In this document: in pieces, positions 1-10,969 of the stretch | How the letters are laid out: every line of letters begins with the position of its first letter | Numbering within the stretch: the first letter of the stretch is position 1 | Assembly: GCF_905115235.1 (NCBI RefSeq) | Contig: NC_051852.1 | Location: 150,522,027 to 150,586,026 of the forward strand | Origin: Hermetia illucens | Lineage: Eukaryota > Arthropoda > Insecta > Diptera > Stratiomyidae | DNA: 64,000 nucleotides | Reading direction: 5' to 3' | Program-made: the position numbers and the translations under genes | The notes under the pieces: model-generated | What the model was told of the DNA's origin: nothing | Database searches by the model: none | The model's input: only the letters and a program-made list of their open reading frames with translations

Positions 1-660
1 CGAATTCACTGTCACTGTAACCTCATTTTCCTCAAAAAACCAGGGACCAATAATTCCAGCTGAGGAAATTGCACACCACGCTGTAACTTTGGGTGAATGC
101 AAAGGCTTTTGATGCAATTCTCCAGGGTTGGTGTCAGCCCAGTAGTGCATGTTTTGTTTGTTAACCGACCCACACAAATGAAAATGGGCTTCATCGCTAA
201 AAAAAATAATAGCACCCTCGGGAACGACATCAAGAAGAAGCTCACACGCGTTCATCCGAGAATTGAAGTCACGTTCTGAAAGTTCCTGCACTATCGCCAT
301 CTTATAGGGATGAAAATGAAGATCATCACGAAGAATTCTTCTCACAGAACGATCGGATAGTCCAAGGGCAGATGCGTTTTTGCGCGCAGAACGCCGTGGC
401 GATCGCAACATTGACGATCTCACTGCTTCAATGTTCTCCGATGATCTAACGGGCCGAGGGACTCGAGTTCTTTCTTTTGTCGCACTTGCAGTTTGTCTGA
501 ATGTAGTGACCCATGTAACAATTGATTTGCAGTCTGGGACGGGAGCCAACGGGGCTAAATTAAAGCGATTCCGAAATGCACGCTGTGTTGCAATAACCGA
601 ACATCCGCTTGAAAAGTAAACCTCAACGGCAAAGGCACGCTCCTCACTATTCCAACGCAT
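1..660 (-). CDS. Tc1/mariner-superfamily transposase, N-terminal part, running off the left edge
   Basis: Reading leftward from an ATG at 660-658 (MRWNSEERAF), the frame stays open for all 220 codons to the window edge. The N-terminal part is helix-turn-helix-like, with the phrases SIVTWVTTFRQT and SDRSVRRILRED. The catalytic domain begins with the FFSDEAHFHLCG block, whose Asp is the first residue of the DDE/D triad, followed by HYWADTNPGELHQKPLHS, TAWCAISSAGIIGPWFFEE and the edge. This is the family often annotated in insects as Tc3-like or DUF4817-containing transposase. The remaining catalytic acidic residues lie outside the window, so completeness cannot be judged. The unbroken frame suggests a recently active element. 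The family assignment is from remembered protein patterns; the open frame is seen directly. Confidence 0.82.
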   Translation of the reverse strand, partial: MRWNSEERAFAVEVYFSSGCSVIATQRAFRNRFNLAPLAPVPDCKSIVTWVTTFRQTASATKERTRVPRPVRSSENIEAVRSSMLRSPRRSARKNASALGLSDRSVRRILRDDLHFHPYKMAIVQELSERDFNSRMNACELLLDVVPEGAIIFFSDEAHFHLCGSVNKQNMHYWADTNPGELHQKPLHSPKVTAWCAISSAGIIGPWFFEENEVTVTVNS

Positions 661-794
661 GATGGCGACTGAACCATGTCGGGACAAAACTTTACAGTAT
701 CCCCTCTTGAACGAGACCACTAGCGCTCCGCTATGACATCAACTAACTGAGTGGCGCGCATTTTAAAAAAGGAAGTTATGCTGCCGCACCCTAT
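1..794 (-). mobile_element. Tc1/mariner-like DNA transposon, right-hand end
   Basis: The transposase is preceded by about 130 bp of untranslated leader ending at 'ctgccgcacc' and a TA-rich junction (791-796). To the right of the junction the sequence matches the duplicated segment that also occurs at 12336 and 28079 ('cctctttggcgccttcaagt'), where no transposon is present. The element therefore inserted at TA inside that older repeat. Read from its end it begins GGGTGCGGCAGCATAAC, a plausible terminal inverted repeat, but the partner repeat lies outside the window. Confidence 0.7.
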
Positions 795-796
795 AC

Positions 797-1045
797 AAAC
801 CTCTTTGGCGCCTTCAAGTCATAATCTTCAGTGATGCATGAATGGGAGTTTCTTAAATAGATGAATGCATAAAATGATTACAATGAATAAGTGTCATTCA
901 TTTTTTCCAAAGGGGGTGATGCAGGGATGTTGGTGTGTAAAGAATTGTGCGCGCAAAAGAATGTAGGTGGATTAGATTTGGTTTAGGCTATAGAAATGAG
1001 TGCGAAACCAAAACTGTTATTACTCGTTGAATACTGGAATATCAG
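797..1045 (+). repeat. Terminal segment of a further astacin duplication unit
   Basis: This stretch is near-identical to 12336-12585 (end of unit A) and 28079-28320 (end of unit B), including 'cttcaagtcataatcttcag' and the later 'gcgaaaccaa' block. Similarity fades at about 1045-1060, where LINE sequence takes over. Since the segment marks the right end of each large unit, another unit, and perhaps another astacin gene, probably lies left of the window; that is inference. Confidence 0.7.
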
Positions 1046-1317
1046 ATTTAAGTTATTACTAGATCTTCGGTGCGCTTTCTCACAATGGAGCTGCGCGCGG
1101 AGGATAGTGCATACAGGGGCGGAAACCCTGTATGAAGGGTCGCACTGGTGAAGGGACCACAGAGTGAATTCTATCTGTTAGTAACTTCTCCTAAACCTTC
1201 CAAGGAACAGGCGAAAGAAAGAGAAGCCAGAGACGTGAACGGAATTGACTTGATGTCAATTCGAGTGATCGAATCTATGCAAACCGGACCCCGCAGGACT
1301 TCCCCTACATTTTTCTG

Positions 1318-1690
1318 GTGCAAGAGCCGTGGGTTCGATTTAACAGAATCTGTGGCATTGGATCAGTAAAGGGGGCTAGAATCTTCCACGATGAAAGACC
1401 AAGAGGTTGCGTCCTGATGCCAAGACGGTTAGAGGCAACCATGCTGAGACAGTTCTGCTCCCAGGACTTTGTTACAGTCTTCGTACAATATCAGATAAAT
1501 GGCGAGAGAAAAAACATTATAGTTGCCTCCGCTTATTTACCCTTTCATTTTTTGTATCCTCCACCGACGAAAGAGAAGAAGTGAAGTAATTGACCTAACA
1601 ATCTGTACCTCAAAAGTGTTACAGTTGATTACACACTGGCGAGTGCCAGACGAGGTCTCACTGTCAGATCACCGATATCTATAATCCAAT
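1318..1690 (+). pseudogene. LINE endonuclease fragment
   Basis: The phrase QEPWVRFNRICGIGSVKGAR carries the Glu of the AP-endonuclease QEPW motif. It is followed by PRGCVLMPRRLEATMLRQFC, NIIVASAYLPF and, after a frame change, WRVPDEVSLSDHRYL with the SDH motif. The N-terminal part before QEPW is missing or scrambled, and a stop follows at about 1584, so it is not functional. Confidence 0.75.
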
Positions 1691-2240
1691 GTGACTATTG
1701 CGGGCGAACAGTCTGCAGTACAAAGACGGAACCCTAGGAAAAGGATTTGGACAAAGTTAAATGAACTTCTTGGCAATAAATTACAATTCCCTAGGCCACT
1801 AAGGACTCCTTTGGCGCTAGAAGATGAATTGAAAACTCTGAACTGCACACTTTTAGAGGGCTATAAAGAAGCTTAACCTATTTCCCGAGGCCAAAGCGGT
1901 AAAACGGTCCCTTGGTGGAACCGGGAACTGCAAAAACTCAGGAAATCAACCAGGCGATTTCTGAGCCGTGGTTGCAAAAGTAATAAGATCGAAGACTGGT
2001 TAAATTCCAGGAACGCACAGCGTGAATATAAGAGGCTCGTGAGGTGTCCCAAACGAGACTCCTTTAGAGCGTACTGTGAGGAATTGGAAGGCTAAAGGGA
2101 TGAGTCAGCCAAGTTGGACTTTCTCAGAAAACCTGACGGTGCTTTCACGAGCTCTAGACTGGATTCAGTACACACCCTCCTGGAAGAACACCACCCTGGA
2201 GAACGGGTCAGAGAAGTGGCAGTGGGAGAGTTGATGGTTC

Positions 2241-3129
2241 TTGCAACAACCCCTTCAACACGCAAGTGCTGCAAGGCGAACTGGAACACCCATGAAAAGG
2301 CGAGAGCTACTGTCCTTTGAGCATTTCAAAGCACCTGGAATGGATGGCATCTATCCGGCAATGCTAAAGGAGGGTATGGAGCATTTAGAGCAACCTCTAA
2401 GAAATATTTTTCGAGAATGTCTTGCTCTGGGCTACGTGCCTTCATCTTGGCAAAAGGTAAAGGTAATCTTCGTACCGAAACTTGGGAAAGATGACTATTT
2501 TTATACAATCCAAAGAACTTCAGACAGATCAGCTTGACTTCATTCTTGCTGAATGGTTTGGAGAGACTGGTGGAGCGTCACATTTGTGGAAACGCACTTC
2601 GGTCGCAACCACTTAATGAAAACGAACATGCTTACCAGCGTGGAAAGTCCTGTCAGTCTGCTCTTCATTCATTCACAAAGGTAGAGGATGCAACTTTGAA
2701 TGGTGAGTACGCGATGGGGATGTTCGTGGACATTGAAGGGGCTTTTGACTGTGCCCGTTTTCAAAAACTTTGTTTTCAAAAACTTTGTGAGCGTGGTGTT
2801 GATGATGCTTTAATAATTATCTGAGTGCAAAAGCAACGATCCGCTGCCCCCAAGGAAGTGGGCTTTCGCCACTTTTGTAGAGTATGCTGATCGACTCACT
2901 ACTATGCAAACTGAAAAATTTGCTAATACACGCTCAAGCTTATCCTGATCACGTGGTTGTGCTTGCTGTTGATCGGGATCTTGGAACGGTGTGTAGGAAT
3001 ATACAACATGCCGTTAATTTGATAGACAGTTGGTGCCTCAGACATGGTCTTTCAGTAAATCCAAATAAAATCACAATGGTATTATTTACAAAAAGGAGAA
3101 ACTGGATGGACTTTGCCTTCCTAAGTTGA
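2241..3129 (+). pseudogene. LINE reverse transcriptase fragment
   Basis: Three reading frames in succession carry RT blocks: FKAPGMDGIYPAMLKEG then PSSWQKVKVIFVPKLGK (to 2537); TSFLLNGLERLVERHI, NEHAYQRGKSCQSALHSF and FVDIEGAFD (2534-2824); then SWCLRHGLSVNPNKITMVLF (to 3129). The catalytic YADD box is altered to YPDH (near 2940-2955), so the enzyme would be dead even without the frame changes. The block between DIEGAFD and YPDH is also shortened. Confidence 0.8.
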
Positions 3130-3525
3130 GGGGTACTACCCTTCAATTCTCTGAAGAAACTTCTTTGGAAATAACATGTATAGGCAAAGATGAAACGAGC
3201 TTTCACAGCTTATGGGCTGTGCAGACGGACCTTTGGTGGTAATGTGGATATACGTTGCTATCATTAGGCCGATATTGTATATGAATCCGTAGTGTGTTGG
3301 GTTAAGATGAGACAAAAAGATCTTCACCGTAAACTAGTCGCCCTGCAATGAACTGTATGTCTGGATATCACTGGTGCCATGAGTACGACATCCGGCGCAG
3401 CTCTAAATGCATTACTCAATTTGCAGCCCCTAGATATATTTATTCAAAGCACTGCAATGAGGCCAGCTCATAGACTAATTTGATTAGATCTATGGGGAAA
3501 CAATGGACGCGGGGGGCACAGAGCA

Positions 3526-4428
3526 TTGGAGGAGTTATTTGGAGGACTGAATCCAGTTCTTACAATGCCTTGCGATTCTCGTGTCCCCATACATCTGTTT
3601 GGTAGAAGATATGAAGTTACCCTGAAGAGTAGAGAGAACTGGGAGGTCCCAGATGGCTCAAAAACAGAACAGGGTTCTGGAGCCGGAGTCTACCTCTTGA
3701 ATAATAATGAGAAGTGGGCTTTTCCTTTGGGACAATAGGCAAAGGTTTTTCAAGCCGAAGTTTATGCGGTCCTAAGGGCGGCAAACTGGGAGATTGACGA
3801 GCGGTTGAAAGGCAGGCGCATCGCAATCTGCAGTGATAGCCAAGCTGCATTGAAGGCCTTGAGTAGTCCTTTGATTACCTCGAAAATCGTTCAAGAATGC
3901 AGAAACCGTTTGAACTCTATCTCTAGATTCAATACATTGGAACTACACTGGGTACCTGGTCACTGTGACGTTGAGGGAAATTAAATCTCAGATGCTTTAG
4001 GGAAAGAGGGGTCAACCTCCCCAATGCCGGGACCGGAACCAGCAATTGAACAAGCTTCCCGCAATGACAGGTGGCAGAGTCTAAATGCTGCTCGACACAC
4101 CAAACTTTCCCTGCCAGAACCGAAGATGCGTACCGCAAAGTTTACCCTGTCGAAAAGCAGGAGGACTTGCAGGTGTATTGTGGGCATTCTAACAGGCCAC
4201 AATTCACTAGCTAGACATATGTTCAGAGTAGGAATTACTGAAGATGATACCTGCCCCTCCTGTAATGAGAAAGCGGAATCCACGGAACATTTCCTATGTG
4301 AATGCCCCGACTATGGACGCATCAGACATCAGATCTTTGGTGCCGATGTTCTCCAGTTGCGACGGGTAGCATCACATCCACTAACGGAAATCCTCCGATA
4401 CGTTAACGAATCCGGAATATTTCGTTAG
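3526..4428 (+). pseudogene. LINE RNase H and C-terminal domain
   Basis: RNase H blocks are visible in order: PDGSKTEQGSGAGVYLLN (first Asp), then after a stop at 3736-3738 FQAEVYAVLRAANWE, ICSDSQAALKAL, HWVPGHCDVEGN, a stop, and SDALGKEGS. The last frame, 4024-4428, is a 134-residue C-terminal segment with a CPSCNEKAESTEHFLCECP zinc-binding motif typical of LINE ORF2 ends. At least two in-frame stops separate the parts. Confidence 0.8.
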
Positions 4429-4599
4429 ACAGGGGTGGCGAGTACAATGGGCCAATACGGCCTGAGTGCTCAGAAGCTGTAGCTTCTCCCCAACCATACG
4501 CGTGTGCGTGTGCTTCCACACTTCTATTCTTTTCCTCACGAAACCACCGCAGAATGTTATGTGGCTCTGCCTACCTTTCCTTTTGCCCAGAGGTTGCAC

Positions 4600-4900
4600 C
4601 CTTAATTCGTATCCACTATATAATCAATTGTCCTTGAGACAAGTAAGCATTTCTCCAATTAGGCTTTCCGTTGCTATCATTTTTCCTAATAATTGCTTTG
4701 GGAATTTAGGGTAACAGAAAACGACATGCTCCGGATCCTCCGAGATACTGTCACGACTGGGGCAACTAGGTGAACTTGCGCATTTCGAGTCTATATAGAT
4801 ATTAGCGGTATCCATCATGATCCATGAAAAATTGCGTGAGATTTGGATGTGCTTTTTCTGCGTCCAAGCCTTGTTGTTAGGAATCCGCCAGTTGGTAAAT
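4600..4900 (-). pseudogene. C-terminal fragment of an R1-like LINE ORF2
   Basis: The minus-strand frame 4818-4624 (64 codons) contains SPSCPSRDSISEDPEHVVFC, which matches the C-terminal zinc-binding motif of R1-type LINE ORF2 proteins (CPxC then EDxEHVxFxC). The copy in unit B is at 20538-20344. Only this end is recognisable; upstream sequence to about 4900 may belong to it. Confidence 0.6.
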
Positions 4901-6960
4901 TCAACCGTGTTTATTATGGACGCGTGTCATCTTATTGTCCAAAATGTCGATCAGCATTATTCCAGCTAAGATGTGTTGTTTAATGCGGTCCTGAGACTGT
5001 AGCACATTTTCAAGGTGGTATTCCAATAAACTGTACTCATCTTTTGATTATTGCATGTAGAATTGGCATTACGTTGCGCGGTATTGAGCTTATCACTCAA
5101 GCTATAAGCATCCAGCAGGGGTGCCACGAGCCTCGAACAGTTGACATTCTTCTTTCAAGGGACATTCTGATATTGGATATTGAAGGCCCTAATGCAAACA
5201 TATTGCAAATGCCATCTCCTAGTTTTGAAGTATATGGAGTGGCAGTAAAGCTGTTGGTGTTGATCCAGCAGCCGTTCCTCATATGTTATGCCCCATTTTG
5301 AGTACCAATTCACGTTTACGATCTGGAACATATACTACCTTTTGATCGCCCTAGGTATCGATAGCTGGGATAATTATAAGGTGAAAATGGTAACAAGTAG
5401 GTCAAATCTCAAAGAAGGGCGCAAACTATATCGCTATACACCATCTCCTAGCTAGAACTACATGGGGCAGAGCAGTAGAGCAGGATCGCAAACTTCTCAA
5501 AAAGGCTTGCAGAAGGCTCCAATTCCAATTTCAGCAAACTCAAAACGATGGTGCGAATGTGTAGTCACCGCGCTATGATACATTGGGATTTTGTGCAATT
5601 TGAAGTTTAGACACCATAGTCTTGAAAGATCAACCTCATTATGCTTTGTACCTATTTCCCCTCCATATTTATTTAGTCATTCTCCGAAACAAAACATGAC
5701 AATAGAGGTATCCCCCACTTTTTTTTGGTAATTGTCACCAGTAAAACCTTATCTATCATAATTAAAAATTACCAAGCTTAAATAAAGTGGTGATATATGA
5801 CCATTAGTATCTTAAAAATTTGGAAAAGTCCAAAGATAATTAGAGCCGTAGCCAGCTGAATTTAACCAAATCTAAATAGATTTATTCTAGCGAAAGGTTG
5901 ATAAATAAACAATAGGTTTACTATTTATACTTGACAGCGATTTTCAGATGCAATTAAAATCTGAAAGAGCGTCTAATATTTATCTTGAAATCTGTTACAT
6001 TTGATATGCACAGATTAATATTTGAAGGTTTTGTTGGAAAAAAGTGTTATTCAAATTGGCTCACTATCTGTCTGCCTGACTGTCTGCCCGTTCGTCTGTC
6101 TATTCGTCACTCCATAACCATAAAATTTGGAACAAATTTTGGGAAATTAAACCCCCATGCATGCATTATTTTATGTAGAGTTTATTCAATGAGGGAGGGT
6201 AAAAATTCCTTGCGGCGGAAGTAGTCAGCCTGGGTATCAAATGAATGTAGATTTTCATTGATACTTTTCCACGTAGGTATTAGTTCTAGCATTATTTGTA
6301 AAGGATAGGAGTGGTAGTAATTGTCCATTCTGCCCTTTGAAATACCTTCTAATCCGACATCTACATTTACTAGAAACTCCTTATGTTCATTCTAGAAGCA
6401 TGAAATTTTGCAGTAAGCACAATTCTAGGAGGTTTGGTGCAAATCTTACAGTTATTAATAGATTTATAAAAGACTAAAGGGCTCTCTTTCACTTGAATTT
6501 TTTGCCCGCTAAAATATCATACTTAATAAGTTAGTATTATGCTAAAATGAATAGCTTGAAATACTGCTAGCATATACACTACAAATGTAAAAAATGAGAT
6601 ATATACAAAACCTTTCATATCTGAAGCATCTAGCTTCCGGTTTTTGGCTCATTTTCTTTGCAGGGAGACTTATTTTTTTTTGTGCTGTTTAGGGGCTTTT
6701 CATAATATTATGCTTGCTAATCCTTGGAACATAATAACAGCGTTCTTGTGTTCCTCAATAGGCTCACTTTTCTTAAAGATACCAACATATTTTCCTAATG
6801 TTTATGTACATTTTTCCTGAAATCAAACACCGAAAATCCCATAATAAATTCATCAGATGACAGAAGTATTTAATCAATTTGGGAAAATCGGCGCACGATA
6901 CCAATTTTTTCCTCATTAATGTAATATTTACGTCATAATTGCAAACAATTTGTATGGCTA
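4900..6960. other. Spacer upstream of astacin gene A, with a CTGTCTG-rich dispersed repeat
   Basis: No gene is supported here. At 6060-6290 there is a block with a degenerate CTGTCTGCC-type pyrimidine-rich run followed by 'cataaaatttggaacaaatt', which looks like a known style of dispersed fly repeat. It recurs at about 21780-22010 and 35345-35590. Short open frames at 5044-5301 (+) and 5097-5282 (-) show no recognisable motif and are not called. From 6300 the DNA is AT-rich and is conserved between units A, B and C, so it may include distal regulatory sequence of the astacin gene. Confidence 0.55.
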
Positions 6961-7006
6961 CTGAGAGTATTTAAACTCCCTTGTTTGGGAGGATGAACCA
7001 TCAGTT
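6925..7006 (+). promoter_or_regulatory. Core promoter of astacin gene A
   Basis: A TATA-like TATTTAA lies at 6968-6974 and an initiator-like TCAGTT at 7001-7006, a spacing of about 33 bp as expected for an insect TATA/Inr promoter, giving a likely start at 7003 and a 31-base 5' leader. Just upstream the block 'tcataattgcaaacaatttg' is kept in A, B and C and, with changes, in D. The same TATTTAA box occurs ahead of the minus-strand genes E and F. Confidence 0.7.
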
Positions 7007-7033
7007 GTTGAATTCACTTCTAACGGCTTCAGG

Positions 7034-7975
7034 ATGTTCAAGCTTTGTATTTTTGCATTATTGGTTTTGGCTGTCACAGCCAATCCCGTTCAAAGGACTC
7101 CAACCATGGCTGAGAGGAGACTTGAAGAGGCTGGGTTCTTTGAAGGTGATATGCGTTTCCCTCCTGGAAGGAATGCTTTGGTTAACACTGCCACACGTTG
7201 GACCTCAAAAACTGTCTATTACCAAATTGACGGTGCTTTCTGTGAGTAATATTTGAAGACCATTATCTGTGGATTGAGTAAGTGACTGAAATTATAATTT
7301 TTTGATCTACCGCAGCCGCTGCTGAAAAGAATACCATCATTGGTGCTCTCAACGCTATCCAATCTGCCACCTGTGTGAAATTCGTTGCTAGGTCCAACCA
7401 AGCTAACTATGTTTACGTTACCGTAAGTGGAATATTGTATTCTTGGATAACTTAATTGATGACTGACCTCAAGGTCTCCTTGTATTTCCCGAAAAGACCT
7501 TATGGCTTTTCAGTCCACCATGCTTGATTAACTTTTACTATAAATATGACTTACCTCTGTTTTACAGCGTGAAAATTCTGGATGTTGGTCTTATGTTGGC
7601 ATGTTGAAGGGACGTCAACAACTGAACTTGCAAGGAAACGGTTGTGTTTACCATGGAACTGCTATCCACGAATTCTTGCATGCTCTTGGTGTTCATCATC
7701 AACAAAGTGCTTCAGACCGTGACAACTATGTTACCATCCAATATGCTAATATCCAATCTGGAACTGAAGGAAACTTCGACAAATACTCCAGCAGTTACGT
7801 CACCGACTTCGGTATTGGTTACGATTATGGAAGTATCATGCACTACGATGCCTACGCCTTCAGCAAGAACGGTCAAAAGACCATTGTGACCAAGGACTCC
7901 AGTGCCACAATTGGACAACGTAATGGATTGAGCTCCAAGGATATTGCTAAGATCAAGGCTATGTACAGCTGTTAA
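7034..7975 (+). CDS. Astacin-type secreted zinc metalloprotease A
   Basis: Three exons, 7034-7241, 7316-7422 and 7568-7975, joined by a phase-1 intron of 74 bp and a phase-0 intron of 145 bp with GT-AG ends, encode 240 residues. Residues 1-16 are a signal peptide. The short propeptide holds F36-E-G-D39, the aspartate-switch motif that masks the zinc in astacin zymogens; cleavage after Arg46 would give the mature enzyme. The active site is H139-E140-F-L-H143-A-L-G-V-H-H149, and the Met-turn is S194-I-M-H-Y198. Cysteines 89, 111, 131 and 240 fit the two conserved astacin disulphides. The residue after the third zinc ligand is Gln150 where classical astacins have Glu, and Ala153 replaces the usual Arg. 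No C-terminal accessory domain exists. The protein should be a secreted peptidase; gut or seminal roles are inference from insect paralogues. Translation is taken from 7034 because it follows the mapped Inr and begins the signal peptide. Confidence 0.95.
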
Positions 7976-8006
7976 AGCAATTGGTTGTGATCATGATTAT
8001 TTGATG

Positions 8007-8012
8007 AATAAA
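8007..8012 (+). terminator. Polyadenylation signal of gene A
   Basis: AATAAA 32 bases after the stop codon, in 'gatgaataaaggctgac'. The same signal at the same distance is present in B, C and D. Confidence 0.75.
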
Positions 8013-8039
8013 GGCTGACACAGTCGTGCAAAAGAGGGC

Positions 8040-9520
8040 CTTTTACTAATATTTGCTATACAGGGTAACAAGCGTTGTATCTTTTTCTTGTGAAAACAAT
8101 CTTTGCAGCAAACCGTGGCAGTAAGAGGTTAGAAGGTTACAAGCCAGAATACCTGGAACTTGGTGCCTTGGGTATAAAGATTTTGTGGTCATCTTATGTG
8201 CGGCACTTTCTAAGTATGCTTTTCAATTCACACATCCAAAATAATCCTTTATACATTGCCAAACCCCAGGGTGTACATATTAAAGATATACTTGGTTAGT
8301 TTAGTTTAGCGGGGTCGCAACCCCAAGCACTCAACCTTTTGCTAGGCAGATTGCAGTATCACCAGAGATCGTCCATTTATTGGGATCTGCAGCAGGATTT
8401 TTCGAATTGAAGAATATTCTCCTGGCCCAGAAAGTGGGCAGAATCTTCGTTGAAGAAAACCTTATCAAAGTATGTTCGTCTCAGGTTTGAGGAGGCCAGG
8501 CAGCTGTAAATGAATTGCAGAGCCATCGTATCGTTCTCCTTACATTGGCCTCACCACTGTGGATCCAAACCCTTCGCGAGCCCGTCCATCAGCTCCCTAA
8601 ATACCAGCGGCATTCGAGTCTGGTACCCACATTAAGAATGTTCAATCTGCTAAGTTTCAGCAGGTCCAGATGGCAACTCCATACCAACTGACTTGACATG
8701 TCGAATGATTTGAATAGTGCCATCCCTCAATTTTTATGGCAAACGTTCTTCTGGTACTAATGAAATGGTATTATGTCTCCGGTTGGAATATAGTCGTCAT
8801 TTTTTCAAGAGATCCCCTGTCCCTGATCCGTCTTCCATGACTGATCCGACGGAGTATGTATTTGCAAAGATGGATGTGGAAACCATATGACCGCCTGGTA
8901 TCAGAGCCAGGGCAGAGCGCCACATATTTGCCAGATGAGCATGACCGTATAACAAGGGGCAGCTTCCTCCGAACTACAATAGTTTGGAGGAAGTTACCAT
9001 GTATTTACATTTAAGACCAAAAATTGTAGTTTAGAGGAAGCTAACTCTTGTCCATTAACTTGACTTGGTTTTGTCTGTGATCTTCTTCTCCCCTTCAGAT
9101 TTAGGACAATATGAAGACTTGTTCAAGTTATTAGTGTACGTTGAGAATGTCTGCGTTGCGTGTGTTATAAGATGCAGGACGGCAGGCGATATTGTTATCG
9201 GTGGAGCGACCATCAGACCCGACAAAAGTTTAAAAAATGTGCATAACTTCAGATAGGATCTACTCTATTGAAGGGAGGGGAGGTTCAAAAAGCGGAGGTG
9301 GGAGGAGTAGACCACACGAGGGAAGCTTTTCTTAGAGAAGAGGGAACGGGTGAATTCACTTTGCACATTTTCAAGGGCAAGACAACCACAGTTACGGGAA
9401 GGTGACCAGATCACGGAACAGTGGAAGGTTGGAGGGAGTCAAAATCAGAGGAGGAATGAAATATAAAACCTGATAATTTGCTACTCGATTACTGACTTCG
9501 AGGTACTGGGTCCGAAGGTA
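8040..9520. other. Spacer of unit A with a truncated TTAA-type fold-back element
   Basis: No gene is supported. The sequence is shared with units B (23690-25440) and C (37290-38800). A fold-back element lies at about 8953-9054 (see the intact copy at 24823-24928); its left TTAA end is missing here while its right end keeps TTAA at 9055-9058. 'tctccccttcagatttagg' near 9090-9110 looks like a splice acceptor followed by a short open stretch, but the protein is not recognisable. Confidence 0.5.
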
Positions 9521-9521
9521 T

Positions 9522-9808
9522 GAGTGGAATAGCTGATTGTTTAGAGCACAAGGCTGTCGGACGGAAGATCGTCGTTCAAATCTCACTGGTGGCAGTGGGG
9601 TTGGTATGTCAGTCGACTCAGCTGTGAATGAGTACCTGAGTCAAACCAGGGTAATAATCTCGGGGGAACGCAATGCTGACCACATTGCCTCCTATAAGGT
9701 ACTGTAATCCTGTAGTGTACCGTTACGGTCTTGAATGAAGTGCTCTAACACACTTCGAGGCCCTGATCCAATTGGATTGTTGCGCCAACGATTGCTATTA
9801 TTATTCAG
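9522..9808 (+). mobile_element. tRNA-derived SINE, copy in unit A
   Basis: The sequence from 'gtggaatagctgattg' to 'cgccaacgattgctatt' matches, over its full length with some decay, the well-bounded SINE at 59523-59825. The box A region (tagctgatt) and box B region (cgttcaaatctc) are mutated relative to that copy. It is inserted opposite to the LINE RT fragment that follows. The same insertion at the same place is found in units B and C, so it predates the duplications. Confidence 0.8.
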
Positions 9809-10260
9809 GGATGCCCGTTGAGAGTAGGAGAAGGAAGTGGCTGAAGATTTAAGCGAGTAGCACATAGAGTGATACTTTCTGATGTTTAGCGCTAAAATAT
9901 TAGCAGAGCACGAACGAACCAGAATGTCTAGGACAGATGGAAGGAAAAGATAGTCCATAGGCGACGATTTAGCAGAAAACAGCTTAAGGTCGTCGGCATA
10001 CAGCAAAAAGGGACAATCAAGGAGGTAAACGATAAAAAATAAAAATATTAAAGGACCCAGAAAAAATCCCCCCGGTTGAACTACCTTCATCGGGGGTGCT
10101 CTGAGTTGGCGAGGAGGTAGACGGGCAGCAACCTTGTCAACTAAATCAACATCAAGTGTGGTGACACTGGAAGCGGAGTATTCACACTGACTTATTAATC
10201 GTGATGCAGTAAGCCAATTTTCCAAGGTCTTGGGCGATCAGACTCGAATCTGCATGGGGA
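9809..10260 (-). pseudogene. Jockey-like LINE reverse transcriptase fragment, unit A
   Basis: The minus-strand frame 10225-9692 encodes RT block C: GPLIFLFFIVYLLD and the catalytic FLLYADDLKLFSA, then LALNIRKYHSMCYSLKSS, as in jockey/CR1-like LINEs. The frame then runs into the antisense SINE, so its last 37 or so residues are not LINE protein. Everything before block C and after the primer-grip region is missing. Copies lie in units B and C. Confidence 0.78.
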
Positions 10261-10968
10261 CTCATCTAAAGAATCTTTCGCCATAATGCCTCACCAGAAG
10301 TTATCTGGTGCCATGGGAGTCGGGATAATCTCTGAATTCGTATGCCTCCCGAGAATTAATAGTACTTATCCACAGTTAAGCCACTTGGTATGCGGCTATC
10401 CGGAGACAGCATTTATCATTATTGAATCTCATTAATAAATGGAGTTTGAAGTTTGGAACTTCTACCTAAATAACGGAGTTGGGTGAATGGTTACCAAGGC
10501 CAAGCGTTCTAAGGAATGATTAGTTCTTAGATGGGTAACACGGGCAAATCTCGGTTTAGCTTTTTAGCGTCTCGTTTTCCTCATGTTTCAGAAGCTCTTG
10601 AAATTTCAGCAGCTCTACTGGCTGACAGCTGCCGTGCATGTCTAGTTGAAATTGCAATGTTCGGTTTTATGGGTGCCATTTGCAATAATTTTCAGAATTT
10701 CAATCCCTTCTCTAGAATGGTTGAAATTTTACGATGGGGGGAGGGAAGGCTTCCCCTCTTTACACTTAATGAAAACTTGTGATGGTTGAAAAATTGCAGC
10801 GAATTCTTAAGGAATGAGAAAATTTCAATGCCACCGGATTAAACTCTATAAAAAATTTGGGAGGCATTTTGAATTATGGAGTCTATAATTAGCAAAGCAC
10901 GTTTAAAAATTCAGCGGGGCGTTGCAATGAAGTATAGACTTCCATTTTTCGAGAAGGGTGTCGGAAAC
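10260..10968. other. Unassigned spacer of unit A
   Basis: Conserved with units B (26170-26910) and C (39510-40230). An 83-codon + frame at 10531-10782 has counterparts in B and C but with different lengths and interruptions, so it is not called as a gene. No known element family was recognised. Confidence 0.4.
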
Positions 10969-10969
10969 T

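Larger units (their letters stand above)
1150..4430 (+). mobile_element. Degenerate LOA-like LINE with endonuclease, RT and RNase H
   Basis: A non-LTR retrotransposon with its ORF2 domains in the normal order but broken by stops and frame changes: endonuclease pieces 1318-1690, linker 1690-2320, reverse transcriptase 2320-3125, RNase H about 3646-4020 and a C-terminal zinc-finger region to the stop at 4428. The same domain set, with similar wording (GYVPSSWQKVKVIFVPK, DIEGAFD, HAYQRGKS), occurs in the LINE at 15520-20263, so the two belong to related families. No target-site duplication was found. The 300 bp before it (1045-1150) hold nothing recognisable. Confidence 0.85.

Noticed and set aside
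2092-2289. A minus-strand gene in the first LINE
   Set aside because: It lies antisense to the LINE linker region and has no motif of its own.
5044-5301. An 85-codon + frame in unit A and the opposite frame 5097-5282
   Set aside because: No motif is visible, and the + frame is not kept in unit B because of indels.
7712-7918. Minus-strand 68-codon frame inside astacin exon 3, repeated in all A-D copies
   Set aside because: It is a shadow of the coding strand; its conservation follows from the conserved astacin codons.
10531-10782. An 83-codon + frame repeated in units B and C
   Set aside because: Length and ends differ between copies and no family is recognised, so it is treated as unassigned spacer.
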